Assembly: GCF_030408595.1 (NCBI RefSeq)
Contig: NZ_CP047080.1
Coordinates: forward strand, 430,470-494,469
DNA length: 64,000 nt
Origin: Corynebacterium canis
GTDB taxonomy: Bacteria > Actinomycetota > Actinomycetes > Mycobacteriales > Mycobacteriaceae
Direction of reading: 5' to 3'
Position numbers and translations under genes: made by a program. Of the stretch, positions 1-9,272 are shown piece by piece; the first letter of the stretch is position 1; each line of letters opens with the position of its first letter. A model generated the notes under the pieces. That model saw only the letters and a list, made by a program, of their open reading frames with translations, did no database searches and was not told the origin of the DNA.

Positions 1-2
1 TT

Positions 3-821
3 AACGGTGTGAAGGAAGACGTTTCCGACATCATCCTGAACATCAAGGGCATGGTGCTTTCCTCCACTTCCGACGAGCCGGTGGTCATGTACCTCCGCAA
101 GGAAGGGGAAGGCGTTGTCACCGCGGGCGATATCGAAGCGCCCGCCGATGTGGAAATCCACAACCCGGATATGCACATTGCAACGCTGAATGAGCAAGGC
201 AGCCTCAATATCGAATTGGTTGTGGAACGTGGCCGTGGCTACGTGCCCGCCACCATGTACGGCGGCTCCGGGGAGATCGGCCGCATCCCGGTCGATCAGA
301 TCTATTCTCCGGTGCTCAAGGTGAGCTACAAGGTGGAAGCTACTCGTGTTGAGCAGCGCACCGACTTTGACAAGCTCATCATCGATGTTGAGACCAAGAA
401 TTCTATCTCCGCTCGTGACGCCATGGCATCTGCTGGCAAAACCCTCGTCGAATTGTTCGGTCTCGCCCGCGAGCTGAACGAAGCCGCTGAGGGCATCGAG
501 ATCGGCCCCTCTCCCCAAGAGACCGAACACACCGAGTCCTACAAGATCCCGATTGAGGACCTGAACTTCTCCGTTCGTTCCTACAATTGCTTGAAGCGCC
601 AAGAGATCCACACCGTGGGCGAACTCGCGGAATGCAACGAATCCGATCTGTTGGACATCCGCAACTTCGGGCAGAAGTCCATCGATGAGGTGAAGATCAA
701 GCTCGCCAGCTTGGGCCTCACCCTGAAGGACGCTCCCGAGGATTTCGATCCGACCACCTTGGAAGGGTACGACGCGGAAACCGGTGACTTCATCGACCTC
801 GACGCTGAAGATTCCGAGTAG
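3..821 (+). CDS. rpoA: RNA polymerase alpha subunit, 3' part (5' end outside window)
   Basis: This is the alpha subunit of RNA polymerase, the assembly platform of the enzyme and the contact point for activators and UP elements. The reading frame is open to the left edge of the window, so the N-terminal part is missing; about 272 codons remain of a protein usually near 340 residues. The first visible residues, [16 protein letters not shown], are typical of the alpha N-terminal domain. The C-terminal domain follows a linker and begins around [18 protein letters not shown], with the helix-hairpin-helix segment [15 protein letters not shown]. The acidic tail is common in actinobacteria. rplQ follows 48 bp downstream on the same strand, the normal operon order. 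Confidence 0.97.
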   Translation, partial: NGVKEDVSDIILNIKGMVLSSTSDEPVVMYLRKEGEGVVTAGDIEAPADVEIHNPDMHIATLNEQGSLNIELVVERGRGYVPATMYGGSGEIGRIPVDQIYSPVLKVSYKVEATRVEQRTDFDKLIIDVETKNSISARDAMASAGKTLVELFGLARELNEAAEGIEIGPSPQETEHTESYKIPIEDLNFSVRSYNCLKRQEIHTVGELAECNESDLLDIRNFGQKSIDEVKIKLASLGLTLKDAPEDFDPTTLEGYDAETGDFIDLDAEDSE

Positions 822-869
822 AAAGCACTCAGCCACCGCGCTCAAATATTCGTACACGAGGAGTACATC

Positions 870-1304
870 ATGCCAAAGCCCAAGAAGGGGCCCCGTCTCG
901 GCGGTTCTGCTAGCCACCAGAAGAAGATTCTTTCGAACCTGGCGGCGCAGCTGATCGAGCACGGCGCAATCAAGACCACGGACACCAAGGCCAAGCTGCT
1001 GCGTCCGTACGTGGAAAAGCTCATTACCAAAGCCAAGGCCGGCACTGTTGCCGACCGCCGTAATGTGCTCAAGGACGTCCCGAACAAGGAGATCGTCGCT
1101 CGCCTGTTCAACGAGCTCGCTCCCAAGTTCGAAGGTCGTGAGGGTGGCTACACCCGCATCGTCAAGCTGGAAAACCGCAAGGGCGACAACGCCCCGATGT
1201 CTCAGATCTCGCTCATCCTCGAGCCGACCGTGAGCACCGAGGCCTCCCGCGCCGCCCGCGCCGCCGCTTCCAAGCAGGTCGAGGAGACCACTGAGGAAAA
1301 CTAA
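870..1304 (+). CDS. rplQ: 50S ribosomal protein L17
   Basis: This encodes L17 of the large ribosomal subunit, 144 residues. The N-terminus [20 protein letters not shown] and the segment [14 protein letters not shown] are family hallmarks. The ATG is preceded by a good Shine-Dalgarno (cacgaggag, 6 nt upstream). The C-terminal tail after about residue 120 is rich in Ala and Glu, as in other actinobacteria. It closes the ribosomal protein/rpoA operon and is followed by a strong hairpin terminator. Confidence 0.97.
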   Translation: MPKPKKGPRLGGSASHQKKILSNLAAQLIEHGAIKTTDTKAKLLRPYVEKLITKAKAGTVADRRNVLKDVPNKEIVARLFNELAPKFEGREGGYTRIVKLENRKGDNAPMSQISLILEPTVSTEASRAARAAASKQVEETTEEN

Positions 1305-1317
1305 ACCTTTCCGCGCC

Positions 1318-1354
1318 GACCCGCAGACCCGCTTGGGCTGCGGGTCTTGTGTTT
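1318..1354 (+). terminator. Rho-independent terminator after rplQ
   Basis: A 9-bp stem GACCCGCAG / CTGCGGGTC with an 11-nt loop is followed by the T-rich run TTGTGTTT. It lies 13 nt after the rplQ stop and separates that operon from truA. Confidence 0.85.
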
Positions 1355-1400
1355 GCAACATTGATTGGACTCAAGCGAAAGACAAGTAGAATTGGACAGC

Positions 1401-2264
1401 GTGACTGATACTTTCCGCCTGCGCCTAGACCTTTCCTACGACGGCACGGATTTTCATGGGTGGGCTCGCCAAACGCGGCAAGGCAACGCGGATGAATTGC
1501 GCACAGTCCAGGGCACGTTGGAGGAGACGCTCTCGTTGATCCTGCGGGCCCCCGTCCAACTCACCGTCGCCGGGCGCACGGACGCCGGTGTACATGCGGC
1601 GCACCAGGTGGCGCATTGCGATGTCCCGGCGGGTTCGTTAGATCAGCGCAGCATCGACGGGGATCCCCGCCGGCTGGTTCGCCGCCTGGCCAGGATCCTC
1701 CCGGAAGACGTGCGGGTGCGCGATGTGTCCTTCGCCCCGCCCGGATTCGACGCCAGGTTTTCGGCGTTACGCAGGCATTATGTGTATCGGGTGACCACCC
1801 ACGAGGCCGGCGCCCTCCCCACGCGCGCCCGGGATACCACGGTGTGGCCCAAGCCGGTGGATATGCAGCGGATGCAGCGGGAGGCGGAATCGCTGCTCGG
1901 CCTCAATGATTTCGCGGCCTTTTGCAAGCACCGCCCGAACGCCACGACGCTTAGGGATTTGCAGGTGTTTTCCTGGCGGGATATTTCCACCGTTTGGGAG
2001 CCGGAATTATATGAAGCGCATGTTTGTGCAGATGCGTTTTGTTGGTCGATGGTGCGTTCGCTTGTCGGTGCGTGTTTGGCGGTGGGGGAGGGGCGTCGAA
2101 AAGCGGGGTTTGCTGCGGAATTATTGCAGGAGCGGGTGCGTTCTTCGGCGGTTCCGGTGGCGGCCGCGAAGGGTTTGTCCTTGGTCGGTGTGGACTATCC
2201 TGCGGACGAGTGTTTGGCGGAGCGCGCCACGGTAACGCGAAATGTGCGTACCTTGGAAGGTTGA
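1401..2264 (+). CDS. truA: tRNA pseudouridine(38-40) synthase TruA
   Basis: TruA makes pseudouridine at positions 38-40 of the tRNA anticodon arm. The motif [10 protein letters not shown], about 45-50 residues from the start, contains the catalytic Asp. The N-terminal [20 protein letters not shown] and the C-terminal [19 protein letters not shown] are also characteristic. I chose the GTG at 1401, giving 287 residues, because the family protein begins just before [11 protein letters not shown]; an in-frame TTG at 1365 would add twelve residues without family support. Synteny rpoA-rplQ-truA matches mycobacteria and corynebacteria. The 3' part contains one copy of the 13-bp word GGCGTCGANAAGC at 2092-2104. 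Confidence 0.93.
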   Translation: MTDTFRLRLDLSYDGTDFHGWARQTRQGNADELRTVQGTLEETLSLILRAPVQLTVAGRTDAGVHAAHQVAHCDVPAGSLDQRSIDGDPRRLVRRLARILPEDVRVRDVSFAPPGFDARFSALRRHYVYRVTTHEAGALPTRARDTTVWPKPVDMQRMQREAESLLGLNDFAAFCKHRPNATTLRDLQVFSWRDISTVWEPELYEAHVCADAFCWSMVRSLVGACLAVGEGRRKAGFAAELLQERVRSSAVPVAAAKGLSLVGVDYPADECLAERATVTRNVRTLEG

Positions 2265-2355
2265 CCACAATAAAGAGTTCTAACTAAATTTTTAGGGCGG
2301 CGGCTGAAAGCGTTTGGGCGCTGGTGTGAAACAGGTGAGGAGTTGGTAAGCCGAC

Positions 2356-4656
2356 ATGGGAATCTACGGTGCGGCGTTGGTGGCGGTGGCGGTGTTTACC
2401 GTTCCCGGTTTCCTGCTGACGTGGGTTTCTGGGCTGCGGGCTCCATGGGCGGCGGCGGCTGCGGTCCCGGCAAGTTTTGGAGTGTTCGGGTTCGCCGCGT
2501 GGTTTTACGGAATGACGGGGTATTCGTTTACCGGCACCGCAACGTGCATAATTTTGGCGGCCGCACTCCTGTTAGCCGCCCTGTGGCGCTTCGCGTTTTT
2601 TGCTTATCGACGCCGCGCCCGGCGCAACGCCCCACCCGCCCCCGCGCCCGATCCCACGAAACCCCAGGTGGTTGCCCCGAAACCGCGGTTCTGGGAAGCC
2701 TGGCAGCCGGGTAGTATTATCGACCCCCGCTGGGTGCTGCCCGGGCTCGGTGCCGTGGTGGGCGCGTGGCTGCTGATGAGCCGCTCGCTGAAATTGCTGG
2801 ATGAGACCCGTTACGGGATGGATAACATCTACCAAGGGTGGGATGTGCACTGGCACGCCAGCGTGATCCGCTTTATTTTGGAAACGGGTGTGGCGTCGCC
2901 GACGCGCATGGGGGAGCTGCAGAATCTGGAGAGTCAGGCGCCGCTGTACTACCCGTCCGCCTGGCACGCCGGTGCCTACCTGGTTGCGGAGTACGCCGGG
3001 GTGTCGCCGATCGCCGCCACGAATATCACGGCGATCGTGCTGCCCGCGCTGGTCTTGCCCTTGTCGGTGGGGTTGCTGGCGTGGCGGATTTTGAATAATC
3101 GGGGCTTGGCGGCGCAGATCGCGGCGGGCATCGCGGCCATCGCCGTGTATGGCAGCCCGGTGTTGTTCTGGATCGGTAACTATGTGGGGGCGTGGCCGTA
3201 TGTGGCGGCGGTAAGCATGGCGGGGATCGTGCTGGCGCTGTATATGTCCGTGCCGGCGGTCAAGGTGCGGGCGTTCGCGGCGGCGGTGACGTTTATCGGC
3301 ATGGTGCAGACGCACCCCTCGGCGGCCACCATCGTGATCCTGGGGCTGGCCTGCTGGTGGCTGCTGTGGTTGGTGTGGGCGCCCTCGAAACGGCCCACCA
3401 CGCGCAAACAGCATGTGCTGTATCGGCTTTCAGACCTCGGCATGCTGGCCGGTGCCGGCATCGTGGCGGTGGCGGTGTTCCTGCCGCAGCTGCTGGCCGG
3501 TGCCGGGCAGAGCGAAGAAGTGAAATCCTTTACCGCCACGGAAAACGTTTCCCGCACGCAATCCTGGTGGATGGCCATCGAAATGATGACCCGCCACACC
3601 GATGAAGCCCCCAATGCCTCCTGGGTGCTGTGGCTGGCCGGGACGGGCGCGGTGCTGGCCCTGCTGTGGCGCCGTAATCTGTGGCTGCCCGCCTGCTATG
3701 CGCTGAGCGTGTGGGTGACCGTGAACTCGCTGCGCCCCTTTGAAAAACCGTGGGGCGAATGGTTGGAAATGATCGGTGCCCTGCACTACAACACCGCGCA
3801 CCGCCTGATCATGCCGGTGGCCATGATCACCTTCGCCTACGTGGGCGTATGCATCGCCGTGGTGCTGCGGCTGGTGCTGCTGGGCCCGTTCCGGCGTTTC
3901 CACCAGGTTTCCGTGGCATTGTCCGTGGTCGCGGCGCTGATCGCCGGCTGGTGCATGGCGCAGCGGGTAACCAAAGACATGGAGGAGGGTTCCGATTGGG
4001 CCATTACCTCCGCCCGCGACGGCCGCATGGTCAGCGAAACGGACCTGAAGGCGTACCGCTGGGTGGCGCGGCAACCCCACGCCTACGATGGGCTGATCCT
4101 GTCCAACCCGGCGGAAGGCTCCGGGTGGGCGTACCCGTACAACAACCTGCCCATGCTGTTCCCGCATTACCTGTGGCCGGCCACGGGGACTAGTTCCGCG
4201 ACCAATATGGTGTATTGGCACCCCGACAAGCTCGGCATGGGCGCGAATGGGGATCCGGACGAGCTGAATCTCGCGGATATCGCCGCGCGGCGGCTGAATA
4301 TCACGTTTATTATCGTTTCCCCGCCGAGCTTTTGGGCCTTCCAGGAGCCGCTGCTGCCCATGGAGCAAGGGTTGTGGCACACCGCCGGCGTGACCCCGGT
4401 GTATAAAGACCGCCATGTGGTGGTGTTTGCCGTGAATGATCGCTTTACGGACGCCCAATTGAATCAGATGCGCGAGCGCGGCAATTCCCCGGAGCGGCTG
4501 CCGGATCTACCCACAAAGGGCTTGGAAGGCAAGGCGCTCACCCCCGAGGAATACGATCAGCCCTATTACCATCGCCCCATCAAGGCCCCCTCGCAACCCC
4601 CGAATATGGCTGATATCAACGATCACTGGCAGGAGCAGCCCGCCGCTTCCCATTAA
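2356..4656 (+). CDS. Large polytopic membrane protein, DUF6541 type
   Basis: This 766-residue integral membrane protein has an N-terminal block of hydrophobic helices, a loop near residues 155-200 containing YGMDNIYQGWDVHWHASVIRFI, many further membrane segments to about residue 540, and a soluble C-terminal part. That order and the Asp/His-containing first large loop resemble actinobacterial DUF6541 proteins, which look like GT-C glycosyltransferases acting outside the membrane. No catalytic function can be proved from sequence. It has its own Shine-Dalgarno (gaggag, about 12 nt before the ATG), lies 91 bp after truA and ends in a hairpin terminator. Envelope glycan assembly is a reasonable guess only. 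Confidence 0.8.
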   Translation: MGIYGAALVAVAVFTVPGFLLTWVSGLRAPWAAAAAVPASFGVFGFAAWFYGMTGYSFTGTATCIILAAALLLAALWRFAFFAYRRRARRNAPPAPAPDPTKPQVVAPKPRFWEAWQPGSIIDPRWVLPGLGAVVGAWLLMSRSLKLLDETRYGMDNIYQGWDVHWHASVIRFILETGVASPTRMGELQNLESQAPLYYPSAWHAGAYLVAEYAGVSPIAATNITAIVLPALVLPLSVGLLAWRILNNRGLAAQIAAGIAAIAVYGSPVLFWIGNYVGAWPYVAAVSMAGIVLALYMSVPAVKVRAFAAAVTFIGMVQTHPSAATIVILGLACWWLLWLVWAPSKRPTTRKQHVLYRLSDLGMLAGAGIVAVAVFLPQLLAGAGQSEEVKSFTATENVSRTQSWWMAIEMMTRHTDEAPNASWVLWLAGTGAVLALLWRRNLWLPACYALSVWVTVNSLRPFEKPWGEWLEMIGALHYNTAHRLIMPVAMITFAYVGVCIAVVLRLVLLGPFRRFHQVSVALSVVAALIAGWCMAQRVTKDMEEGSDWAITSARDGRMVSETDLKAYRWVARQPHAYDGLILSNPAEGSGWAYPYNNLPMLFPHYLWPATGTSSATNMVYWHPDKLGMGANGDPDELNLADIAARRLNITFIIVSPPSFWAFQEPLLPMEQGLWHTAGVTPVYKDRHVVVFAVNDRFTDAQLNQMRERGNSPERLPDLPTKGLEGKALTPEEYDQPYYHRPIKAPSQPPNMADINDHWQEQPAASH

Positions 4657-4712
4657 AAACCCCCTTGTGGAGCGGCGTCGCACGCATACACGGCTCCGGC
4701 AGGGGGTTTGTT
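4657..4712 (+). terminator. Terminator after the DUF6541 gene
   Basis: Arms AACCCCCT and AGGGGGTTT enclose a second inverted pair (GGAGC / GGCTCC). The structure starts at the stop codon and ends in a short T run. Only a moderate U-tract is visible. Confidence 0.65.
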
Positions 4713-5128
4713 CGGCTATCGGCGCATCACCAGCAGTCATCCCACCAGCAGGGGCCCCAGCCGAAGGAACCGAGATTCCAGGACAAGTTGTAGAACGCTG
4801 CATCGAACCAAGAAAGCATTGTGGGGACCTTTCCTCGAAGTGGTGCCAACCAGATTTGGGGAGGCTGAACCTATTGTCTCCCCCGTATTTATTAGGTTCA
4901 AGGGAGTAGAACGATTGATTATTCTTCGGTATAATCGCGTGAGCGTGCTCATGTAATCGTTTTTTATAGGGGATTTGCAGCGCCCAAAGCATCGAAAAAC
5001 GGCATCGTACAACCTGAGACGCGCCCCATTTAGGGGGTGGTGTGAGCTAAAAACTGGGAGTTTTCACCGCAAATATAAGCGCCGAGTATACTTGGCCCGG
5101 CAAGGGGAATCGGATCGGGGAGATTTCA
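4713..5128 (+). promoter_or_regulatory. Intergenic region upstream of eccB with promoter-like elements
   Basis: No convincing gene lies here. A perfect TATAAT is at 4930-4935 and is followed within 20 nt by the palindrome TGAGCGTGCTCA and a T6 run near 4961, which could attenuate transcription. A second -10-like TATACT is at 5087-5092, about 37 nt before the eccB start. Between them (about 5039-5069) is an inverted repeat with arms AAAACT and AGTTTT inside GGTG/CACC. Which element drives eccB is unknown. Confidence 0.4.
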
Positions 5129-6412
5129 GTGGACTATCAGCGGATCCTATCGCCAACAACACAGGCCCAGGTCTCTGGCCATAGGTTTTTCATACGCCGC
5201 ATTGAGCATGGCTTGGTGCTCGGGGATACCCGCATGATCCACGATCCCCTGGGCCGTCGCCGCCGCGCCGCGGTGTTCGGCGGTGTGGCCTGTCTGCTCC
5301 TGTGCCTGGGTGCCGGGGCGCTCGCCTTGTTCGTCCCGCGCATTGACCCCGGCGCCGCCCCCATCGTGGTCGCCGAGACCGGCGCATTGTACGTTCGCAT
5401 AGACGATCGGCTGCACCCCGTGTTCAACCTTACGTCCGCACAATTGATCGTGGGCGCCCCCGAGCAACCCGCCCGCGCCGCCACCGAAGTCCTCGCCGAT
5501 ATGCCGCGCGGCATCCCCATCGGGCTTATCGACGCCCCCGGTGTGATCGACACCGACCCAACCCACCGTTGGCACTGGTCGGCGTGCGCTTTGGGCGAGG
5601 GAATCCAGGTGCGCGCCGCAGATCAGGTCCCGAAGGCCATCGCCGGTGGGGAGGCCATATTTACGGAGGCCGCCGGCATCTCCTATATTGTGACCTCGCA
5701 GGGCCGTCAGGCGCTCCCGCCCGGCGACACTCCGGAGGGCCGCGTGGTGCGCCGCCGCCTAGGCATTACCGCGAAAACCCCGGTGTGGAGCACGTCCCCG
5801 GAGATGTTGAATACCATCGCGGCGCAACCCGAGGTGCGCATCCCGCCCGCCGGTGAACTTTGGGAAACCGGCGACGGCGGGTCTTTCTTTGTGCACGATC
5901 AGGCCGTGGTGCGCCTGACCGATGTGCAGCGCGATATCCTCCTTGACCTGGGTTTCCGCAGCATCCCCGTCGATCGCGCCACCCCGCACAATTTCGATGA
6001 CGCTAAAGATTATGTCGAGCTCCCCAGCGCCGCACCGCGGACGTGGCTTGACCCCACCGAGCGCGCCGTGTGCGCCAGCGGTGAGGCTGGCGATATTTCG
6101 CTTATCGACGCCCCGTCGGCAGGCACCGCGCTCAGCGAAACGCTCAGCTATCACGGCCCCGGCCTTGGGCTCCCCGTGGATACCGGAAACGGTTGGATCG
6201 TGGTCAGCGATTACGGCACCCGGCACACCATTGCCGATAAGGAGGCCCTTGCGGCGCTCGGGATCGAGACGCCCGGCCCGGCCCCGTGGGCGATCATCAA
6301 GCTGTTGCCCGAGGGCATCGCATTGGACCGGGATCAGGCTCTCGCGCCCCTGGCTATCGGCGCCGACGCAACAAGAGCGCCGAAAGCGCAGCCCCAACCA
6401 GCAGCGCCATAA
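5129..6412 (+). CDS. eccB: Type VII secretion protein EccB
   Basis: EccB is a core subunit of the type VII secretion membrane complex, with a short cytosolic N-terminus, one transmembrane helix and a large extracytoplasmic domain. The N-terminal TTQAQVSGHRFFIRRIEHGL is the family signature, and one membrane helix lies near residues 48-68. Length is 427 residues, slightly shorter than mycobacterial paralogues. The GTG at 5129 has ggggag upstream. The 3' end overlaps the convergent mycP gene by 59 nt. Two copies of the GGCGTCGANAAGC word lie in this gene, read as LIDAP on the coding strand (5524, 6100). With eccD and eccC it forms an ESX-4-like machine. Confidence 0.92.
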   Translation: MDYQRILSPTTQAQVSGHRFFIRRIEHGLVLGDTRMIHDPLGRRRRAAVFGGVACLLLCLGAGALALFVPRIDPGAAPIVVAETGALYVRIDDRLHPVFNLTSAQLIVGAPEQPARAATEVLADMPRGIPIGLIDAPGVIDTDPTHRWHWSACALGEGIQVRAADQVPKAIAGGEAIFTEAAGISYIVTSQGRQALPPGDTPEGRVVRRRLGITAKTPVWSTSPEMLNTIAAQPEVRIPPAGELWETGDGGSFFVHDQAVVRLTDVQRDILLDLGFRSIPVDRATPHNFDDAKDYVELPSAAPRTWLDPTERAVCASGEAGDISLIDAPSAGTALSETLSYHGPGLGLPVDTGNGWIVVSDYGTRHTIADKEALAALGIETPGPAPWAIIKLLPEGIALDRDQALAPLAIGADATRAPKAQPQPAAP

Positions 6413-7508
6413 CCACCTGCAGGGCGCGGCCGGCGGCGGGGTTGGTGCGGGCGGTGGGAGGGGCGTCGATAGGCGGGGCGGCGGCGGGCCGGGTGAGTCC
6501 GGTGGGCAACCACGTTAAGGCGGCATAGGGATCAACATTGCCCGTGCCATGGGCCGCGCTACTAGTAATGCGATCGCGAATCTCGGCGGCGCTGGCCTCC
6601 GGGAAACGCTGCTTCACCAATGCCGCAGTGCCCGTGACCACCGGGGCGGCGAAACTCGTGCCCTCGAACGGCCTCGAACCACCTTGCGGATCGACGATCC
6701 CGCCCACAAACCCCGCATCGCGCGGGCTGGCGGCCACCTTCACATGGCCGGATGCCGCCACCTGCGGATGGTCTGCAAGCCCCGGGATGCTATACGGTGC
6801 GATATTGTGCGCGTCGCTGCTGGCGCTCACCGCCAGGACCGTCGGCGAATGCGCAGGTAGTACCGCCGAGTCCGGTTGGCATTCCGCCGTCACATTCCCC
6901 GCGGCCGCGACCACCACCACGTTTAACTCCTCCGCGCGGGCCAAAGCGCCATCCAGCACCGTTTCCATCGGTTGGCCGCGGCCCGGGACGCAAGACACCA
7001 CCGACACATTAATAATCTGCGCGCCACGATCGAGCGCCAGTTCTATCGCCTCCGCGAGGGAATCCAAGGTTCCCGCCGAGGATTCGGACGGCGCGAAACT
7101 GGAGGTTTGGCGGATGCTCAATAGCTCGATATCCGGGGCCACGCCGTCCAACGGGCCGCGACCGGCCAGGACTCCGGCCACCACCGTGCCGTGACCATCG
7201 CAATCCGTCAGGGCGCCCTCGCGCGCGCCATCCACAAGATCCGCGATCGGCTGCACCTGCGGCAAATACGGGTGCGGATAAATCCCCGTATCAATCACCG
7301 CCACCTTTACCCCGGCACCCGTGGCAAACTCATGCGCCCGCGCCCACGAACTCTTCGTTTCCGCAGGCAACGACTCCACCGGCAGCGCCTGCGGGCATTG
7401 CGCCTGCGGCAGCCCCTCCGCCGCCTGGGCGATCGGCGGGCGCAATAAATACACCAAGGCGCACAATACGATCAGGCCAGTCACCGCCGCCTTGCAACGA
7501 AAACTCAT
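6354..7508 (-). CDS. mycP: Type VII secretion-associated serine protease mycosin
   Basis: Mycosins are membrane-anchored subtilisin-like proteases needed for type VII secretion. The catalytic triad is visible as Asp in VAVIDTGIYPHP, His in DCDGHGTVVAGV and Ser in FEGTSFAAPVVTG. An N-terminal hydrophobic signal (AAVTGLIVLCALVYLL) and a C-terminal membrane helix followed by RRRR place the protease domain outside the cell. I start it at the ATG at 7508, which overlaps the eccD stop by 4 nt (ATGA), so the two are translationally coupled; the frame is open further upstream but that part lies inside eccD. The protein is 384 residues. Its 3' end overlaps eccB on the other strand. Confidence 0.93.
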   Translation of the reverse strand: MSFRCKAAVTGLIVLCALVYLLRPPIAQAAEGLPQAQCPQALPVESLPAETKSSWARAHEFATGAGVKVAVIDTGIYPHPYLPQVQPIADLVDGAREGALTDCDGHGTVVAGVLAGRGPLDGVAPDIELLSIRQTSSFAPSESSAGTLDSLAEAIELALDRGAQIINVSVVSCVPGRGQPMETVLDGALARAEELNVVVVAAAGNVTAECQPDSAVLPAHSPTVLAVSASSDAHNIAPYSIPGLADHPQVAASGHVKVAASPRDAGFVGGIVDPQGGSRPFEGTSFAAPVVTGTAALVKQRFPEASAAEIRDRITSSAAHGTGNVDPYAALTWLPTGLTRPAAAPPIDAPPTARTNPAAGRALQVVMALLVGAALSALLLRRRR

Positions 7509-8839
7509 CCCAACCCCCGAATTGCCACAAACAACCCCGCCACGTGCGCCGCCAAAGGCAACGCCACCGCAATGGCAAAAGCCTCCAAACGCTCGAACCA
7601 ACACACCAGCGTAGGCGTAAACTCCGGGACCCGGCCAGCCCACAACACGCAACTCAAACAACCCGCCACCAGCAAGAATCCCACCAGCGGAAGGGTGGAC
7701 ACGCTACACACCAAGCACATTAGGGCCCATACCCACAACGCCCAAGTGGACCACGGGGAACGATGCCGAATGGCATGGAACCCCACCGCCGCGCTCGTCG
7801 CCGCGCACAATGCGGCCACATACGGTGCGGAACCCGGAGGACACAGCACGCACGCTGCGGCGATGCCAGCGCAACCGGAAAAGCTAAGGCCGAGCACCAT
7901 GCCGTCGAGAAGCAATACAGCGAGCCGCGCACTGGTTTGGGTCTGGGCGGGCGGCGACCCCGAATCAGCAACCGTAAAATCCTCCCCGGCGGAGGGCAAA
8001 CGCGGCACCGAACACCCCGCAATATGCACAGCAAGCGACGGCACCACAATCAACGACACCAAGGCAAAACCAACGCACGCGGCGGCCGGGCCAGCCAACC
8101 ACAAATCATGCGGGGCCAAGCCAAACGCCGCCACCCCGCACAACAACACAAACAACACCGTGCCCCAACACGCATTAATCATCGCGGGACAATACGAAAC
8201 CACCTGGACCGCGACACACGCGCACGCCATCGCCGCCACCGCCGTCAACCCCGCAACGAGCAAAGCCCCGCGACCATCATCGCCGGACGTCACATACGTC
8301 CACGCCGCGCACCCCGCCGGGATCGGAGTACCGGAGGCCAACACCCACCGAGAAACCGGCGAACTCAAGGCGAAACGCGTGGCCAGGGCCAATAACGTCA
8401 CGCACGCCAATGCGCCGGAGGCAAACGCCAACCACTGGTGGTGCGGAAGCGTCCAACACCACCACACAAAACCCACCAAACCCGCGCCCGTCGCAGCGGC
8501 GCTTAATTGCGTGGCAGGGTGCGGGAGCGGTACCGAAACCAACGCCTCCGCGGTATCAACCACTAACGGTTCCGGAGTGTCCGCAAACGGGCGGAGCACC
8601 ACGATATCGCCGTGCGTGAGGGGCAGCGCGGACAATGGGGCGGTGGCATCCAACACAGTGCCGGCCGTGGTGGTCGGCTGCCAAGGCGCGGAAATGCTAG
8701 GGGCGTGTAGTAAGTCTAAAACCTCTCCCAAGATTTCAGCGACGCTCGAATGCGCAGGCAGCGCAAGGTCCGCTTGTCTCCGGTGCGTGCCAGGCGCCTC
8801 CAATCGGACGGTCAGATGCAGGATGGTGTTCATGGTCAT
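7505..8839 (-). CDS. eccD: Type VII secretion integral membrane protein EccD
   Basis: EccD forms the membrane vestibule of the type VII secretion complex. The first ~95 residues are the ubiquitin-like cytosolic domain (ILHLTVRLEAP through GDIVVLRP). The rest contains around eleven hydrophobic helices, as expected. I chose the ATG at 8839 because gaggggg sits 4-5 nt upstream in the mRNA; a second ATG two codons later is possible. That gives 444 residues. It is coupled to mycP and divergent from eccC across a 433-bp region. Confidence 0.92.
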   Translation of the reverse strand: MTMNTILHLTVRLEAPGTHRRQADLALPAHSSVAEILGEVLDLLHAPSISAPWQPTTTAGTVLDATAPLSALPLTHGDIVVLRPFADTPEPLVVDTAEALVSVPLPHPATQLSAAATGAGLVGFVWWCWTLPHHQWLAFASGALACVTLLALATRFALSSPVSRWVLASGTPIPAGCAAWTYVTSGDDGRGALLVAGLTAVAAMACACVAVQVVSYCPAMINACWGTVLFVLLCGVAAFGLAPHDLWLAGPAAACVGFALVSLIVVPSLAVHIAGCSVPRLPSAGEDFTVADSGSPPAQTQTSARLAVLLLDGMVLGLSFSGCAGIAAACVLCPPGSAPYVAALCAATSAAVGFHAIRHRSPWSTWALWVWALMCLVCSVSTLPLVGFLLVAGCLSCVLWAGRVPEFTPTLVCWFERLEAFAIAVALPLAAHVAGLFVAIRGLG

Positions 8840-9272
8840 AACGCCCCCTCGTGACACACGCGCGCGTGAACTCCACCGGACGTCATCGAGTTCAAAGCTG
8901 CGGCAACGGCCATAGCTCACGTTCTACACTTTGGAGTGGCGGGAGCTAGGGGCTCGGGGGTGTTACCGGCGGAAACCCGGGGAGCTACCTGGGTTTTCCC
9001 TGTCCATGGCTAGGGGGAAAACACGTGGTGGGCAATGGGTTCAGTCAAAGCTCTGGAGCCTTACGCGGCTCCAGGCGACAACGTTTCGGTATCCGACCCG
9101 TCGTATGGCAAATTTAACTCCTCGTCGGGTGAGCCGTCAATATGAAGGTTTTTGAAAATAACCTCCTCTTCGTCTGTCCGCCACGACTCCTTAAGCTTCC
9201 GCTACACCCGCCCAGCACCCCTACTTAGGAAATGTTCTACACTGGTTTTTAATTAACACTAAGGGGAGGATC
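8840..9272. promoter_or_regulatory. Divergent regulatory region between eccD and eccC
   Basis: No gene is evident. Two plus-strand copies of the decamer GTTCTACACT occur at 8921-8930 and 9234-9243; each contains TACACT, a plausible actinobacterial -10, and the second lies about 30 nt before the eccC start. Two strong hairpins lie between: 8973-8998 (arms AAACCCGG / CCTGGGTTT) and 9053-9074 (perfect 8-bp stem CTGGAGCC / GGCTCCAG, 6-nt loop). They could fold in an eccC leader transcript started at the first copy. Neither is followed by a T run, so they are not obvious terminators. Confidence 0.5.

Noticed and set aside
1365..1400. N-terminal extension of TruA from a TTG start
   Set aside because: The family N-terminus begins after 1401 and the extension has no conserved residues.
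2572..3414. Long antisense frame over the DUF6541 gene
   Set aside because: Arg/Gln/His-rich translation typical of a shadow frame in high-GC DNA; no start signal.
7572..8915. A 447-codon open frame antisense to eccD
   Set aside because: It is a GC-driven mirror of the eccD frame; the protein is low-complexity Ala/Thr/His-rich and eccD has clear domain evidence.
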